A stretch of 64,000 nt of DNA from Arthonia radiata (Eukaryota; Ascomycota; Arthoniomycetes; Arthoniales; Arthoniaceae): positions 248,001-312,000 of the forward strand of contig PSQN01000015.1 of NCBI GenBank assembly GCA_002989075.1. Direction: 5' to 3'. Positions 1-10,526 of this stretch are shown here, in pieces. Positions within the stretch are counted from its first letter, which is position 1; each line of letters opens with the position of its first letter. The translations under genes were made by a program, and so were the position numbers. Under the pieces are notes generated by a model. The model worked only from the letters and a program-made list of their open reading frames with translations, had not been told where the DNA came from and did no database searches.

Positions 1-33
1 TCTGAACTCGCGAGTGACAAGGCCACAGGCATC

Positions 34-555
34 ATGAGCGCTTCCGCGTTCACAAAATGTGCCATGATCACAGCGAAAAACCAGTCTCCGGAGCTCGCAA
101 CCATCATGAACAATCGAGGCACTCCTGCCAGCCAGTCTACCCCCTCCGCTCAATCCGCCTCACCTCGTTCAGCCACCCCAGTGCTACATGAAGTCATCAC
201 CCACCTCACCACCCTCCTCGAGATCTACAACGCCCAAGCCTCAGCCAACCTCGCTCGCCTACGTCACTACCGCAGCACCTCAGGCGCAACCGCCCATTTA
301 CCCCGCGAGCTCGACTGGCACAACGGAGAAGAACGCAAATTCGCCGCCTGCACGCTTTACGATATGTACTGGAGTCCAGACAATCCGCAAGCGGAGATGA
401 AGTTCACGGTCGTAGCCATGGCGTGTGTGACGAGAGATGAGCTTGTCTTAAGAACTAAGCTAGACGATGGAGAGCAGACGTGTCTGGCTAGGTTGGACGC
501 GCTGCTCAAGGGTGTCGGACGTATCAATCGTATGAGGGCGAGAGATATGCTGTAA
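34..555 (+). CDS. Small-protein family, copy A
   Basis: 173 aa, function unknown. It is the first of about nine related small proteins in this window (A-D and H plus strand, F, J and K minus strand, with B, E and G damaged). The shared plan is a Ser/Pro/Thr-rich N terminus, an amphipathic helix of the form E-x2-x-YL-x-TLL (here residues ~52-62, HEVITHLTTLL), a variable charged linker, an aromatic W/Y patch (here LYDMYW near residue 110) and a C-terminal helix. Copy A keeps the first helix well, but its C-terminal half has drifted. No signal peptide, membrane segment or catalytic motif is visible. The ATG at 34 gives the longest frame; a start at an internal Met cannot be excluded. Reality as a gene rests on the conserved helix and on its neighbours. 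Confidence 0.5.
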   Translation: MSASAFTKCAMITAKNQSPELATIMNNRGTPASQSTPSAQSASPRSATPVLHEVITHLTTLLEIYNAQASANLARLRHYRSTSGATAHLPRELDWHNGEERKFAACTLYDMYWSPDNPQAEMKFTVVAMACVTRDELVLRTKLDDGEQTCLARLDALLKGVGRINRMRARDML

Positions 556-949
556 GATGGTGTCGGAGATTTGAGAGGGCACTGCGAGCTTATTGGTGTG
601 AATGATGGGGAATGAGGAGTGCGAGAAGAATGATGGGCTGGTTGAGGCTTAGGGAGTGTGCTTGGTTGAAGGGCGGTGGGTTTCATAGGCGTTGAGTATT
701 ACTTTGACGGCATCTACAGGGTTGGTTTGGACGAGGGCGAGGTGGAGCAATCCAGGTGGAAGGGGGCTCGGATGGCATAGAGGCATGCTGGTCTCTCAAA
801 GATTACTGCCCCGCCATCTGATACCTATCTTTAGTGCTTACTCGACTCTCCTGAACGCCCTTCATTGCATTCTCCTCAATCCCCAAGTCTTGACATCCGC
901 AAATCTTTACAAAGGGCAGGACTTACACCCCTCGAGCATCGAAGCCAGC

Positions 950-1105
950 AGAGGCGATCCGCCCCCCTCTGACCTTGAGCCAGCACCGCCTCCGATCGGC
1001 ATCACAAATCTAGAAGCAATCTGTGTAACCCTCACTACGCTCCTCGACGTCGCCACTGCCTAAGCAGCAACGCAAATAAGCTACTCGTCATACTAATGAC
1101 GTAAT
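950..1105 (+). pseudogene. Truncated relic of the small-protein family (copy B)
   Basis: The frame ending at 1063 carries a Pro-rich stretch followed by LEAICVTLTTLLDVATA. This matches the first helix of the family (copy A reads TTLLEIYNAQAS). A stop follows immediately, and the next codons (AATQ...) still look like the family linker. No in-frame ATG lies close upstream and no C-terminal half can be followed. It reads as a dead copy that keeps one helix. The 556-949 stretch before it holds nothing I recognise. Confidence 0.35.
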
Positions 1106-1623
1106 CTAGTCGAGTCTAGGGGTATGGACTTTGATATGGCTCACGGTCATGTCAAGGAGGATGAAGAGGAAGCAGATAGGAGCGTGATGCGGAAAATTGC
1201 TTTCACGGGTGAGCCGAGCGGCTTTGCGTCGCAGCAGCGTGTTTGAGTGTCTTTTTACAAGGACGTAGGTGAATGAGCGAATTATGGATGCGTACATCAC
1301 AGGAGATGTTCCCTGCCGAAAAGGAACGAAGGTGACCTTTTGTGAGTGAGTAAGTGACACGAGACAGCTGGGAACCAGAGCCAGGAAGTCACGTTAACGG
1401 CGACACTCCCATCATGATTTCACCAGCTCTGTGAATATCATACTACCTCTTGTTCATCTTTTGCTCCACTTTGAACTTGCCTCTTCTTTGCGCAGTCTAC
1501 GTCACTCAGACTGACAAGCCCAGATCGATCTTCATCCCAACTAAATCCGCCGATATAGCACATCAGGCATTTAGTTCTACATCTCACGTGCCTTGAAGTA
1601 CAAAGAACGCACCGGAAGCCAGC
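1106..1623. other. Intergenic, no gene seen
   Basis: A minus-strand open frame (1106-1360) has no family features. The last part is presumably the promoter of the gene starting at 1624; it contains a palindromic CACGTG at 1585-1590, 34 bases before the ATG. Confidence 0.4.
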
Positions 1624-2217
1624 ATGTTGCGACGTGACGCGAAAGCCAGCGAGCTCGAAGGCAGCATCCTTGGAGCTAGCGACTCTACTACTGGCGGCGA
1701 TAAATCCGGCGAAGCTGCAATCAGCGACATCGAAGACAGTGAGGTCGCAACCAGCAATGCCGAAGCCAGCGCTGAATCTGACACAGGCGATTCAGCAGAC
1801 GCCATCACCGAGGACAGACCTGTAACAGGAATGAAGGCTAACCCAGCAACTCACGGCGAGATCGTCGCATACTTGAATACTCTGCTCGACGTATCCGTAA
1901 CCATTCGCACCGCAAGGTTGGAACCGCGCTTCTCGCATTCAAGGAAGGCTTTCTGGGTTGACTACGCTGTTGCGACGGATGATCTTTACCGCGCATCGAA
2001 GTGGGGTATTAGAGAGTCGAACAGGATGACGGGGGAGATCAACAGCCTTCGTTGTATTCATGATCGTGGAAACGCGGCCTTGAGGGAGATGGTCGTGGAA
2101 CTTGCCGAGCAAGCTCTGAGCGAGTATCATTCAAAAGAGGCACTGTTTGACGAGGAGACTGTCAATGGGTGGAAACGTTTGCTGAAGAGGGCTAGGTCGA
2201 TGACTGGTAGCCTTTGA
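1624..2217 (+). CDS. Small-protein family, copy C (acidic N terminus)
   Basis: 197 aa, function unknown. The first ~75 residues are acidic and Ala/Ser/Glu-rich with a loose repeated E-A-S pattern, probably disordered. The family domain follows: helix GEIVAYLNTLLDVSVTI (~79-95), an aromatic patch (FWVDYAV ~109-115), then ALREMVVELAEQALSEY (~155-171), the conserved C-terminal helix. The tail WKRLLKRARSM is basic. This is the longest intact copy besides H. The start is the first ATG after the CACGTG-bearing upstream region. The same strand and short spacing to copies A, B and D indicate local duplication, although identity between copies is low. Confidence 0.6.
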   Translation: MLRRDAKASELEGSILGASDSTTGGDKSGEAAISDIEDSEVATSNAEASAESDTGDSADAITEDRPVTGMKANPATHGEIVAYLNTLLDVSVTIRTARLEPRFSHSRKAFWVDYAVATDDLYRASKWGIRESNRMTGEINSLRCIHDRGNAALREMVVELAEQALSEYHSKEALFDEETVNGWKRLLKRARSMTGSL

Positions 2218-2637
2218 AGCGTCATGACGCGTAGAACTTACGGTGCAGTCAGAGCACGCCTTTCAGAAGCAGCCGCATATCTTTACATCCCACAAGAAGG
2301 GTAGCAAGGCGGCGAGAAGCCGCAGAGTCGGAAAGGGACGAAGGCCATAGAAGCGATGGCCTGCTGAGCTTGACCAGCCAGGTGTTCAATGCAGAGACCG
2401 CCAAGCCGCTGCGCACATCGGAAGTGAGGCTCTCCAGGCGATGATCTGCTGCTTCTCACCTGGTTCCTTTCAAACCGCTGTCTTTAGCTGCCAAGCGTTC
2501 CTACTTTTATTTCTCAAACCTCAGCTTGAGTACTCTCTTCCCTTTCCTCAAGTTGCGGAATTCCTCCACCTCAACATCCATCGACTCACCCAAATCTTAT
2601 CAGCACCCTACCAAGGGTCCAGCAACGCGTGTCAAAC
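2218..2637. other. Intergenic, no gene seen
   Basis: It separates copies C and D. The last ~150 bases are C/T-rich, as expected for a fungal promoter/5' leader before the ATG at 2638. The short open frame at 2441-2641 is not supported. Confidence 0.4.
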
Positions 2638-3054
2638 ATGACTCCGACCAACCAACTAGCGATCACTAAAGAGCTCACGACCTACTTCACGACCGTCATC
2701 ACCACCCTCAATCAACCTTACGAATCGGAAAAGGCGCTCAATGATGGGTTTCGCAATGCGTGCAACGATCACTATGAAACCGCTCGTTTAGAACACAATG
2801 TCATGGAGTGGGCGTGGTATTCGCACGATGGTGGTCAAGCCGCTCTGAACATGCACGAAGGCTTTCCGAGTATGGTGGAGCGCGACGCTAGAACCTCACT
2901 AAAGGCCATGATTGCGGAGATGGTGGAGCTGAAGATAGAGGAACTTGAAGCGCTCGCTGGAGAGGATGCAGAGGAGCATGGAAAGGAGGCTGGGAAGGAT
3001 GTCGAAGAGGCGGTGAAGGCATTGAAGGACGTGCTGACCCTGGCTCGGCGGTGA
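2638..3054 (+). CDS. Small-protein family, copy D
   Basis: 138 aa when started at the ATG at 2638 (the frame itself opens slightly earlier at a GTG). This copy shows the family plan most clearly: ELTTYFTTVITTLNQPYE as helix 1, the aromatic signature EWAWY (~residues 60-64), then MIAEMVELKIEELEAL as the C-terminal helix, followed by a Glu/Lys-rich tail that should form a coiled coil. There is no signal peptide, so it is probably intracellular. The NQPY after helix 1 is shared with copy E just downstream (ALNQPYP), so D and E look like the most recent pair in this part of the array. Function unknown. Confidence 0.62.
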   Translation: MTPTNQLAITKELTTYFTTVITTLNQPYESEKALNDGFRNACNDHYETARLEHNVMEWAWYSHDGGQAALNMHEGFPSMVERDARTSLKAMIAEMVELKIEELEALAGEDAEEHGKEAGKDVEEAVKALKDVLTLARR

Positions 3055-3331
3055 ACGTCGATCGTTGTGCCGATCGAGCTGATATGGACGGCGAGTGGAG
3101 GTTTTTGTACGCAGTCGAAGCCAAATGCGAGCGAGGCTACCGGGGAGGGTGAGAGATACCGCCTTACACTTTGCGCTTTGCTTTGCTCCTTGATAAGATT
3201 AGCGTTGTAATCTGTTTTAATCACCCTGTTAGTTCCTTTTCGTTTAGTGCAACAACTTCATCACACGCAGAAGTGCAGAGACCATCAAGAGTGTCTCAAC
3301 CAGGCTGTCAAGACCATCAATCATCAAACAC

Positions 3332-3659
3332 AGTCACGAATGCTATCAGCGCTGTCGATATCGAAGAGCTCGCGACTTGTTTCTCGACGCTGCTCTGGGC
3401 GCTCAACCAACCGTATCCACTTAAGCGGGCTCCTCGCGGGAGCTACATAACGAAATGCATGGACGAAGAGTTCACGGAGTCGAACACCTACGATGAGCAA
3501 GACTGTCGCCGCTTCTCTGGTTACGCAAGCTTTCCAGCCATATCAAAAGTACGCATTGAAGAGATGATCGGGGTCAAGATTGCCGAGCTCATGCTCGAAG
3601 GATCGCAGGAGAGCGAGAAAGCTGTTGGGGTATTTGGTTTGGCTTCTAGACGATACTAG
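3332..3659 (+). pseudogene. Small-protein family, copy E, lacking a start codon
   Basis: The frame contains IEELATCFSTLLWALNQPYP (helix 1, close to copy D) and RIEEMIGVKIAELMLE (C-terminal helix). There is no in-frame ATG upstream of helix 1 in the whole open stretch from 3171. Lined up with copy D, the place of D's ATG is occupied by a non-ATG codon near 3338, and the W/Y signature in the middle is missing. Either the start lies in an unseen upstream exon or the copy is decaying; I favour decay. Ends at the TAG at 3657. Confidence 0.45.
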
Positions 3660-3960
3660 TGACATTCGTGCTAACCATAAGATGGCTAGAGATTGAATGA
3701 GCTAGGCTATCTTGTGACAGGCCAGAAGAGGCACCTTTGAGCAAAAGTGTCAACGTTGGGAGCCTGTGTGACTCGATTCTTTGCACCGTGGATAATGGTA
3801 GACGATTGAGTCAAGCTCACTGCTAAGACATCGATGGGATGAGTGATGTAAGTGGAATCCATGACAGCCTGTCTAGACGCCCAATAGTGTCTGTTCGGAG
3901 CAGGACGATCAAGGATATTCGACGGTCGCTGTGACCCGGAGGCTTCCTCTGATTGTTTTT

Positions 3961-4410
3961 TCAACAGAATTTCGACCCCAGTGGTAGTAATGATTCCCTC
4001 AAGCTTTGAGCGAGCTCCTCAACTTTCTCGACCTCTTCAGAGGACAGTTCGGCCAAGATCACTGCGAGCATTTTGCCAATGTCGGTCTTTAGCTTGGAAG
4101 CCGGCGTCTTTAAATCTTCCTCCGCGGCTATCCCCTTGGATAGATCTTGGGCGAATAGGCTGATCTGTGAGTAATACCACCAGTACTCTCGACCGGAGAT
4201 TGCATGCTTGTTTGTCTCGGCTCTCTCACCGCAATTAATTGTGTGTTCATCAATGAGAAAGTCGTAGTCTGCGTATTGCGGGGCATCGAGTGCTGTAACG
4301 ACCGCAAGGAGATACTCGATCATCTCTTTGTACGTGCTAAGGCGCTTTTTTGATGCCTCGGACCCTTCAGAAGGATCGCAAGCGTTGCTGGACATGATCG
4401 ATATCGTCAT
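3961..4410 (-). CDS. Small-protein family, copy F (inverted)
   Basis: 149 aa, the only minus-strand member of the left array. Helix 1 is YKEMIEYLLAVVTALDAPQY, the aromatic signature is EYWWYY (~residues 76-81), and the C-terminal helix is IGKMLAVILAELSSEEVEKV. The ATG at 4410 is followed in frame by a second ATG five codons later (MTISIM), and either could be used. Upstream (4411-4690) is an AT-richer stretch shared head-to-head with copy G, so the two may share a promoter. The inversion breaks the otherwise uniform orientation and points to a rearrangement within the array. Function unknown. Confidence 0.6.
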   Translation of the reverse strand: MTISIMSSNACDPSEGSEASKKRLSTYKEMIEYLLAVVTALDAPQYADYDFLIDEHTINCGERAETNKHAISGREYWWYYSQISLFAQDLSKGIAAEEDLKTPASKLKTDIGKMLAVILAELSSEEVEKVEELAQSLRESLLPLGSKFC

Positions 4411-4693
4411 CCGTCTTAGTGGGTCATGCGTGCTGTTCGCGGCCTGCTGAATTCGTTGTAGGGCTGGTGAGACAAGTTCGCTGCTGTGCTTGTTGTTATG
4501 AGCGCTAATGTTTGCTTCGGATTTTTGAAAGGACTTGGGAAGGCAGCCAAATTAGTGGAGGTGAAAGGTACATGCGCTATTAGTCGCTAGGCTTGGCATG
4601 CCTCAGCGTATTGAGATGCTTCCTTCAACTTTTTGATCGTCTCCCTAGTACCATCCAAAGGCCATCGCTATCAAAGTCAATTCGCGACCTGAC

Positions 4694-5103
4694 ATGTCGG
4701 AATCAAACTCGAAGCTGCTCTTAGCAACCGTCATTCTCGTGCCGCAACACTCAAAGAGGTGATCAGCTACCTCGACACTTTATGCCAAATCATGACGTGC
4801 GAAGCCACGGCAGCAACCAATTCTCTAAAACACTATGAATCGGAAACCGAAGAGCGTGCTTCCGCCCTGACTGCTACTCCGGACAACAATCTTCTGTACG
4901 CGTGGTATCAAAGGGAGCCGCGAAACGCTTGGATCGAGGCAATGCCAATCAACAAACCCACTGAAGCACGAAAGGCGGCGGAGAGGCTGCGCATTGATGC
5001 TCTCAAGATGATTAAGCTTGCAGTCGATGAGCTGAGGTCGGTCGAGGGGAGGACTGCTGCTGACGAGTGGTTGTGTCGAGAGCGTTCCGTGTCCCAAGGT
5101 TGA
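4694..5103 (+). pseudogene. Small-protein family, copy G, split by a frame break
   Basis: A good ATG at 4694 (MSESNSKLLLA) stays open for only 22 codons, to a TGA at 4760. The family domain (TLKEVISYLDTL, then YAWYQREP, then DALKMIKLAVDEL) lies in the next frame, open from 4693 to the stop at 5101-5103. That second frame has no ATG before helix 1. One single-base indel between 4694 and 4760 explains the arrangement; a very short intron is not possible here. The family signature YAWY is intact, so the break looks young. Confidence 0.5.
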
Positions 5104-6919
5104 CGACGACAATGACAGCTGGACCGCAACCGAGATCGATCGCTCACTGAGGTTGATATGGGTAGCTCATACCATGGAAGATGGACAGTAGCAGCTTGAT
5201 GGCTGGACAGAGAGGATGAGGGAACGATGATGGCTTGCTATGCCTTTTCAAATTCGCTCAGCTGTGGTTCTAGCAGTTTGGAATGTCTCAGTGTCTCCGC
5301 ATTACGCATAAAGTTCATTCTAGGATGATTCAATCTTTGATAGCAGTCGAGTGTAGTAGAGGTCAGTGGACTACTTCCCAATTACTGCAGGAGTTTGTCC
5401 AGACATCTTCACTACTTGTTCTCAAAGTACCAACAAGCCCATACGACGAGGGAGCAGTGCACTCTGTTCTCGGAGCCGGCGAGCCGGAAGCCGGGTTCGT
5501 GGGTGTTGAGCAAGCACACTATTTCAGCTCAGCCGCGACACCCAGGCCTTTGGCGTGACATGTCGGCGGCAAAGCAAGCCCGGAAGAAAGCTGACATACT
5601 AGCTCTCGCATTAACCGTCATAGATGACAACGATTGACACCAGTATTGTAGTGGCAGCAACGAAGGGTAAGACTATGTGAGGGACATGACCAGACCGGAA
5701 AGTATCGAGCAAGAAAGACGAAACGCGAGGATCAGGGGCGATGTGAAGCGCGTCCGTAATGAATGTGGCACTCATGTCCTGATAATGCGCCACTGAACCG
5801 TATCTGAATTTCGCGAAACTTGAAGGCGCGCTCTCTCACCAATGAGCTGCGATCAAGCAATCACAAGCCAATTTTCCTTTCCAGAGGCAAGAGCGGACGA
5901 TACGGACCTTCTACGGCCGTCACGTCTCATGTGTGTGACATTGATGCCATGCCATGATGCTCAGTGACTTTGCTACATCTTGCCATCGACTTCAAATAGC
6001 GAGTCGAGACTTGTAAGAGTGCTACCCAGAAGCATTTTTTAGAGTGCTGCTGCAAGACCAATAGAATCCTGTTCTTCCATCCGGTCCTACAGTGATCTTT
6101 GTGTGCGTGAATACCTGTTGCGTGGCGCCTAGGAATTCTGTCACCGTCTCCAAGCAGTTTTGCTTCTGTACACCAAACATTTGCCTCAAATGTAGACCGG
6201 TCAAGGACTCACATGCAACAATTGAAAAATTCCGAGGAGCAAACAAGACGTCGAAGACGGCTTCCGACTAAGTATGCCCTTCTTTGTGCCCAGCCAGCCA
6301 TCTACAAGAAAAGAGCAGACTACTCTCTCAACGTTTTCAAATATATCAATGACTGTAGCTCAAAAACTGGTCCCGAGGCCATCTACTGCTGGGATTGACT
6401 ATATACGGCCGAGTTCGACACTCATTTCTCGCATCGTGAGGTCCGTTGGTTCGAGATTGAAGCGATGTCTCCATACCTGCCGCTCTGGCGTACGTGATTC
6501 AGCCGTATACGACGCCGGAGGAACGACGCTCGTCGATGTTCTTACGGAGATGACCAAAATTCTCGGTGATAGAGCTAGTCGCTGCTAATTATGGTGACAT
6601 GGAAGTCTGCGCCCAGATGAAGGGGCCGTGGATGTTTGTGTGACCTCTGTAGACGAAGGGTCGAGTAGTGAGCTGGGTGATGCGGTGATAGGAAAGGTAC
6701 GGTATTTCCTGTAGGATGAAGGCCAGGGCGCACCGCGTAAATAGAAGCTCAAAGGTGTTCGGCGATGCTCTTCACCATTTGCTGAAGTGGCTCTTCAAGT
6801 ACCATCGTAATCGATAATGCCAAGCCAATGCCCAGCACTTGTTGACCGTCATCCGACTTTTGCTAAATACCCAATCCTGTCATCACGCGTCCTCCAATAA
6901 CTTGTCTCCCTCACCGACG
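5104..6919. other. Gene-free stretch with a possible family relic
   Basis: No confident gene in 1.8 kb. Around 5395-5460 one frame reads SSLLVLKVPTSPYDEGA, which loosely resembles the helix-1/NQPYESEKA segment of copy D and may be a very old relic. The remaining open frames (5611-5793 minus, 6022-6246 minus, 6274-6588 plus) show no family features or known motifs. Confidence 0.3.
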
Positions 6920-7483
6920 ATGGCAAGCCCCACCCATTCCGAAGGCTCAGCAAGCACGTCCGAATCAGACGCGACACCACCGCCAACCCAGCCAGAGCGC
7001 CCAGCAACCATGTCCGAATCAGACGCGACACCACCGCCAACCCAACCAGAGCGCCCAGCAACCATGACGCCAGCCCGCAGCGCCGTGATCCGCACAACCC
7101 GCGAACTCACCATCTACCTCTACAACGTCCTCGTGGTCCTTCAAATGCAACTCGAAGACGACGCCGACAGCGTTGCACGCTACGCCAACGAGAACGGCCA
7201 ACGCTTTGAAATCGCCATGAACGACCCTTTGGGCGCGAGGAACTCCGGTGACGTTGCCAGAACAGAGTGGCATCGCTGCCAAGCAATTCTCGCGCACTAT
7301 GAACAATTCAGCACGCGTTGTGATGATCGTCAGACTACCTTGCCGTTCCGGAAGATCGTGGAGGAGATGTGTGTGGTGGCGATCCGCGACTTGGGACTGG
7401 AGAAAGTGGACGTGGCAGGAGAGGAGCTTTTGTGTCTGAGGGAGCTGAGAGAGGTGATTGCAATGGCAAATGGGAATGCGTAG
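6920..7483 (+). CDS. Small-protein family, copy H, with internal 18-aa repeat
   Basis: 187 aa from the ATG at 6920 (the open frame begins earlier at a TTG). Residues ~14-49 are two copies of an 18-residue Pro/Thr/Ser-rich repeat beginning SESDATPPPTQPE. Helix 1 is TRELTIYLYNVLVVLQMQLE, the aromatic position is EWHRC, and the C-terminal helix is IVEEMCVVAIRDLGLE, followed by a Leu-rich end. It is the last member of the left array, 1.8 kb beyond copy G. The near-identical DNA of the two repeats (next entry) indicates a recent expansion in the disordered N terminus. Function unknown. Confidence 0.6.
   Translation: MASPTHSEGSASTSESDATPPPTQPERPATMSESDATPPPTQPERPATMTPARSAVIRTTRELTIYLYNVLVVLQMQLEDDADSVARYANENGQRFEIAMNDPLGARNSGDVARTEWHRCQAILAHYEQFSTRCDDRQTTLPFRKIVEEMCVVAIRDLGLEKVDVAGEELLCLRELREVIAMANGNA
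6959..7066 (+). repeat. Two-copy 54-bp tandem repeat inside copy H
   Basis: Units 6959-7012 and 7013-7066 differ at one base (cagcca versus caacca). They are in frame and encode the 18-aa Pro-rich repeat. The near identity shows a recent duplication by slippage or unequal exchange. Confidence 0.95.
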
Positions 7484-8373
7484 TACTTGCCCATTGACCC
7501 GGCGGCGCGCTCGTCAACAGTTGTACGCAAAGTGGGCGAGATGGGGCGCTGCTCATACGTTGAGAGTCATTAAGCATGGGGAGGGAAGACCGCACGAGCT
7601 AGTGCTCAACATTTCGCGAGCAGCGGCATGTTTCTCTCCTTGGTACGTGGTTTCAGATAATGGCTTACCTACGCACGCTTAATACGGCGCCTTCAGACAG
7701 AGCGTCAAGATCGCGCAGAAATAGACTGTCGATATGCCAAGCCTCTGGGGCGAGACGTAGAGCGGTGTTTTTGAAATTTCATTCAATGTGATCGCTCTGT
7801 TTTGTCTGTTATTCGCTTCGCATACACGAGGGCCGTCAAATGGACATGAGGACCATTCAACGGACTCGAGACGCTTTTGCCCGAACACGCTCGCTTCGTA
7901 TGATAGGCGTCGAGACCTCCGGCAAATAGGACGCCAGTCCAGAGATCAACATCGTGGTCTGTGGATTCTTCGCGATGCATGCTCGACCGCACAATCCCCT
8001 CAACCCGCGCTATGCGACTCCACGCACGACATGCTCCTGTGTAGACCCAGACAAATCCTTAGAAACTCCGTCGCTGCTTGAGACTCAACGTGCTCATTAG
8101 GGAGCGAATGACTCAATTTTGATGCGAACAGTGGCGACAACAATGTTGTCGCTGGTGGCCAATTACAATTAGTAGTACTGATAGTGTTTTGTGGGTTTTC
8201 AAATATCCAGCCGTAAGCTATCGTGGATCGTGATATTCGTCATCCTGGAGGGCGGAGGGAACGGTATGATGTGCCGCAACATGGATGTAGAGCAAGGACG
8301 ATGAGAAGAGCGCAGCTGCTGCCAGCAGAGCCACACATGAGAAAGTCAAATGGTACGGGATGTCGTTGTTGAC
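7484..8373. other. Intergenic, no gene seen
   Basis: About 0.9 kb between copy H and the 3' end of the casein kinase gene. Open frames on both strands (7679-7992 minus, 7788-8081 plus) overlap each other and carry no recognisable motif. Confidence 0.4.
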
Positions 8374-10011
8374 CTAGCCCGAAGTGAAGCAGCTGCAGAG
8401 TCGAGCCAAGAAAGACTTCTTCTTGGTGGGTTCATTAGGAGTCTCCATCTGATCAGGTGCATAATTCATGTTTCGCGAAGCAGGCCCAGCTTGTGAGGTA
8501 GCAGTTTTCAACTGGGCCAAGCCGGGCGGGCCTGTCGGGCTTGTCGGGTCTTTTAGTCCCATAGGTGACTGTGCGCTTGCACGTTGGGACAATTGAGGCG
8601 GCTGCGCCAGTCTGCGTGACTCTGCGTTGTCGGGATTTGCGGGCGGGCGAGTCTCAGACTTCCGTATACCGGACCGCCGTTGCTGTTGATCCTTGAGGTT
8701 GGGATACGCTGCGCTAGGCTGTTCTGGTAGTGGCTTCTGATAATCACGATTCTGTGGCCGCGGTGTGGTTACTCGCGGTTGGGCCGAAGCAGCTGCGCCG
8801 CCCATTTGACCGCCAAGTAATGCTTGATTGGATGGATGAGCGGCTTGTGCTGGCGGGTATGCCTTTGCGTCTTGCCAATCCTTCTTGCGCATCCAATCGT
8901 ACTCGCCATCTTCGACGCTACCATCATCGCGCAATGCTTTGGTGAGCAAGTCGCGGAGGTAATCGTAATCAGGCGTTTCCTCGAATCCAAGATTTCGGCA
9001 ATACTTGAGGTACTTGGCAAACTCTGAGGGGTAGCCTTCACACAGTTCGTCTATGGGTGTCTCTTGCTTTCGATGACCGATCTTCTCATACTTCTGCTTG
9101 TTGGTAGCGGCTCGAAGACCTTGCCACGGTAGGCCGCCTTTGAGAAAGTATATGAAAACATGACCGAGAGCTTCAAGATCGTCTCTTCGAGATTGCTCTC
9201 GGCCCATGTGTGTGTTGATGGACATGTATCGTGCGGTTCCCGAAAGTGCTTTGCGCTCACGGTATGGAATGTGCTGCTTGGTCTTGGCGTCGCGGTATTG
9301 CTTAGCCATGCCAAAGTCGACGACGTGGACGACGTTGGCTTGCTTGGTGCCGGGTCGCCCGATGAGAAAATTGTCGGGCTTGATGTCACGATAGATGTGA
9401 TTCTTCTCATGGATGGTCTGAACGCGCGAGATCTGGATCGCTGTAAGCTTCTGGAACTGATGGCATTTGGGCCGGGCACTTGCTTACCATTTGTTTGGCG
9501 ATCATGACAGTTGTTTTGATCGAGAAATGTCTGTTGCAGTGGTCGAATAGGTCTTCCAAGCTTGGTCCCAGAAGATCAATGACCAGTATGTTGTGCAGTC
9601 CTTCTTGTCCGAAGTAGTATACTTGCGGTATGCCGGCTATACTGGACGTTAGCTTTGGGAATCGCATTTGGCGCTCGGATTGGGTCTCAGTGCCTCAGCA
9701 CTCCGTAATCTATCGCTGACAAGCAATGACAAAGGGTATGATGTTAACGTACGGCATCCGACAAGCATCTTATACGTGCGGTATTCATCTCGGAGCTGCG
9801 GCGCTTCCGCCTTTCGAGGCTCCTGAGGGTGTTGTCAGCTTAGGGTCCTCTAACAAGACTCACGGACGACAGCACTTACGAATTTGATGGCGACTTGGTT
9901 GTTGTTGAGTAGGTTGTGACCCTCGAAAATAACACCAAAGCTGCCCTCCCCAATTTTCTTCCCTACTCTATAGTGAACTCCAACCACGTTGGAGGAAGAC
10001 GCCGACGCCAT
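8374..10011 (-). CDS. Casein kinase 1, YCK-type membrane-anchored
   Basis: Four exons (9880-10011, 9753-9822, 9488-9636, 8374-9432) give 469 aa. The kinase core has the Gly loop GEGSFG, VAIK, the catalytic YRDIKPDNF and [10 protein letters not shown], plus the CK1 signature [12 protein letters not shown]. This is an acidotropic Ser/Thr kinase of the CK1 family. The long Pro/Gln/Ser tail ends in [12 protein letters not shown]; the nearby cysteines fit palmitoylation, as in yeast Yck1/Yck2, which act at the plasma membrane in nutrient signalling and endocytosis. Exon junctions were placed by family conservation ([12 protein letters not shown] and [15 protein letters not shown]) and all phases close. 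The gene is divergent from the uL3m gene, with a 515-base shared upstream region. Confidence 0.93.
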
Positions 10012-10526
10012 CTCGAAGCCAATGCGATTGGCTCGTCCTCGAAGTCAATGATCTGTCCACTTTCGTCGTACGAGATGCGGCAGTGAGATGGTGGTGCCGG
10101 TCGAAGGTGGCTCGTTGAAGATGGCCTAGTCCGGACGGATGAGGCTGTGCGGTGCCCGGGTGGTAAGATGGATCAGCTTCGGGTTCTGCAATGTGGTCTG
10201 GTAATGGAGAGGGCGGCTCTGGAGATTATAAGCTGCCCGCCGGCGGCGGTGTTGGGAGGCAGACAGAATGAGGAGCACAATGGAGGGAGGTCAAGAATAC
10301 TGGGCATCTGAAGCGGTTTGGGTGCCGACTTTGGCGCAACAGCAAATTGGGGCACGCGCCCGGACGAATCATGGCACTCGCCTCCAATCTAGCGCCGGCG
10401 CCAACGCAGACTTGGCTCTAGTCCGTGCCTGGCAAGGCTGCGCATTGATGCTAGCTTTCTCTTCTTGTCCATCTCGTCCTTTCATCCTATTGTCCGACAC
10501 CGACCTCTCCAGCGCACACCGTCAAC
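10012..10526. promoter_or_regulatory. Shared divergent upstream region
   Basis: Lies between the start codons of the casein kinase (minus) and uL3m (plus). The half nearest uL3m is C/T-rich, typical of a fungal 5' leader. I could not define specific sites. Confidence 0.45.
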
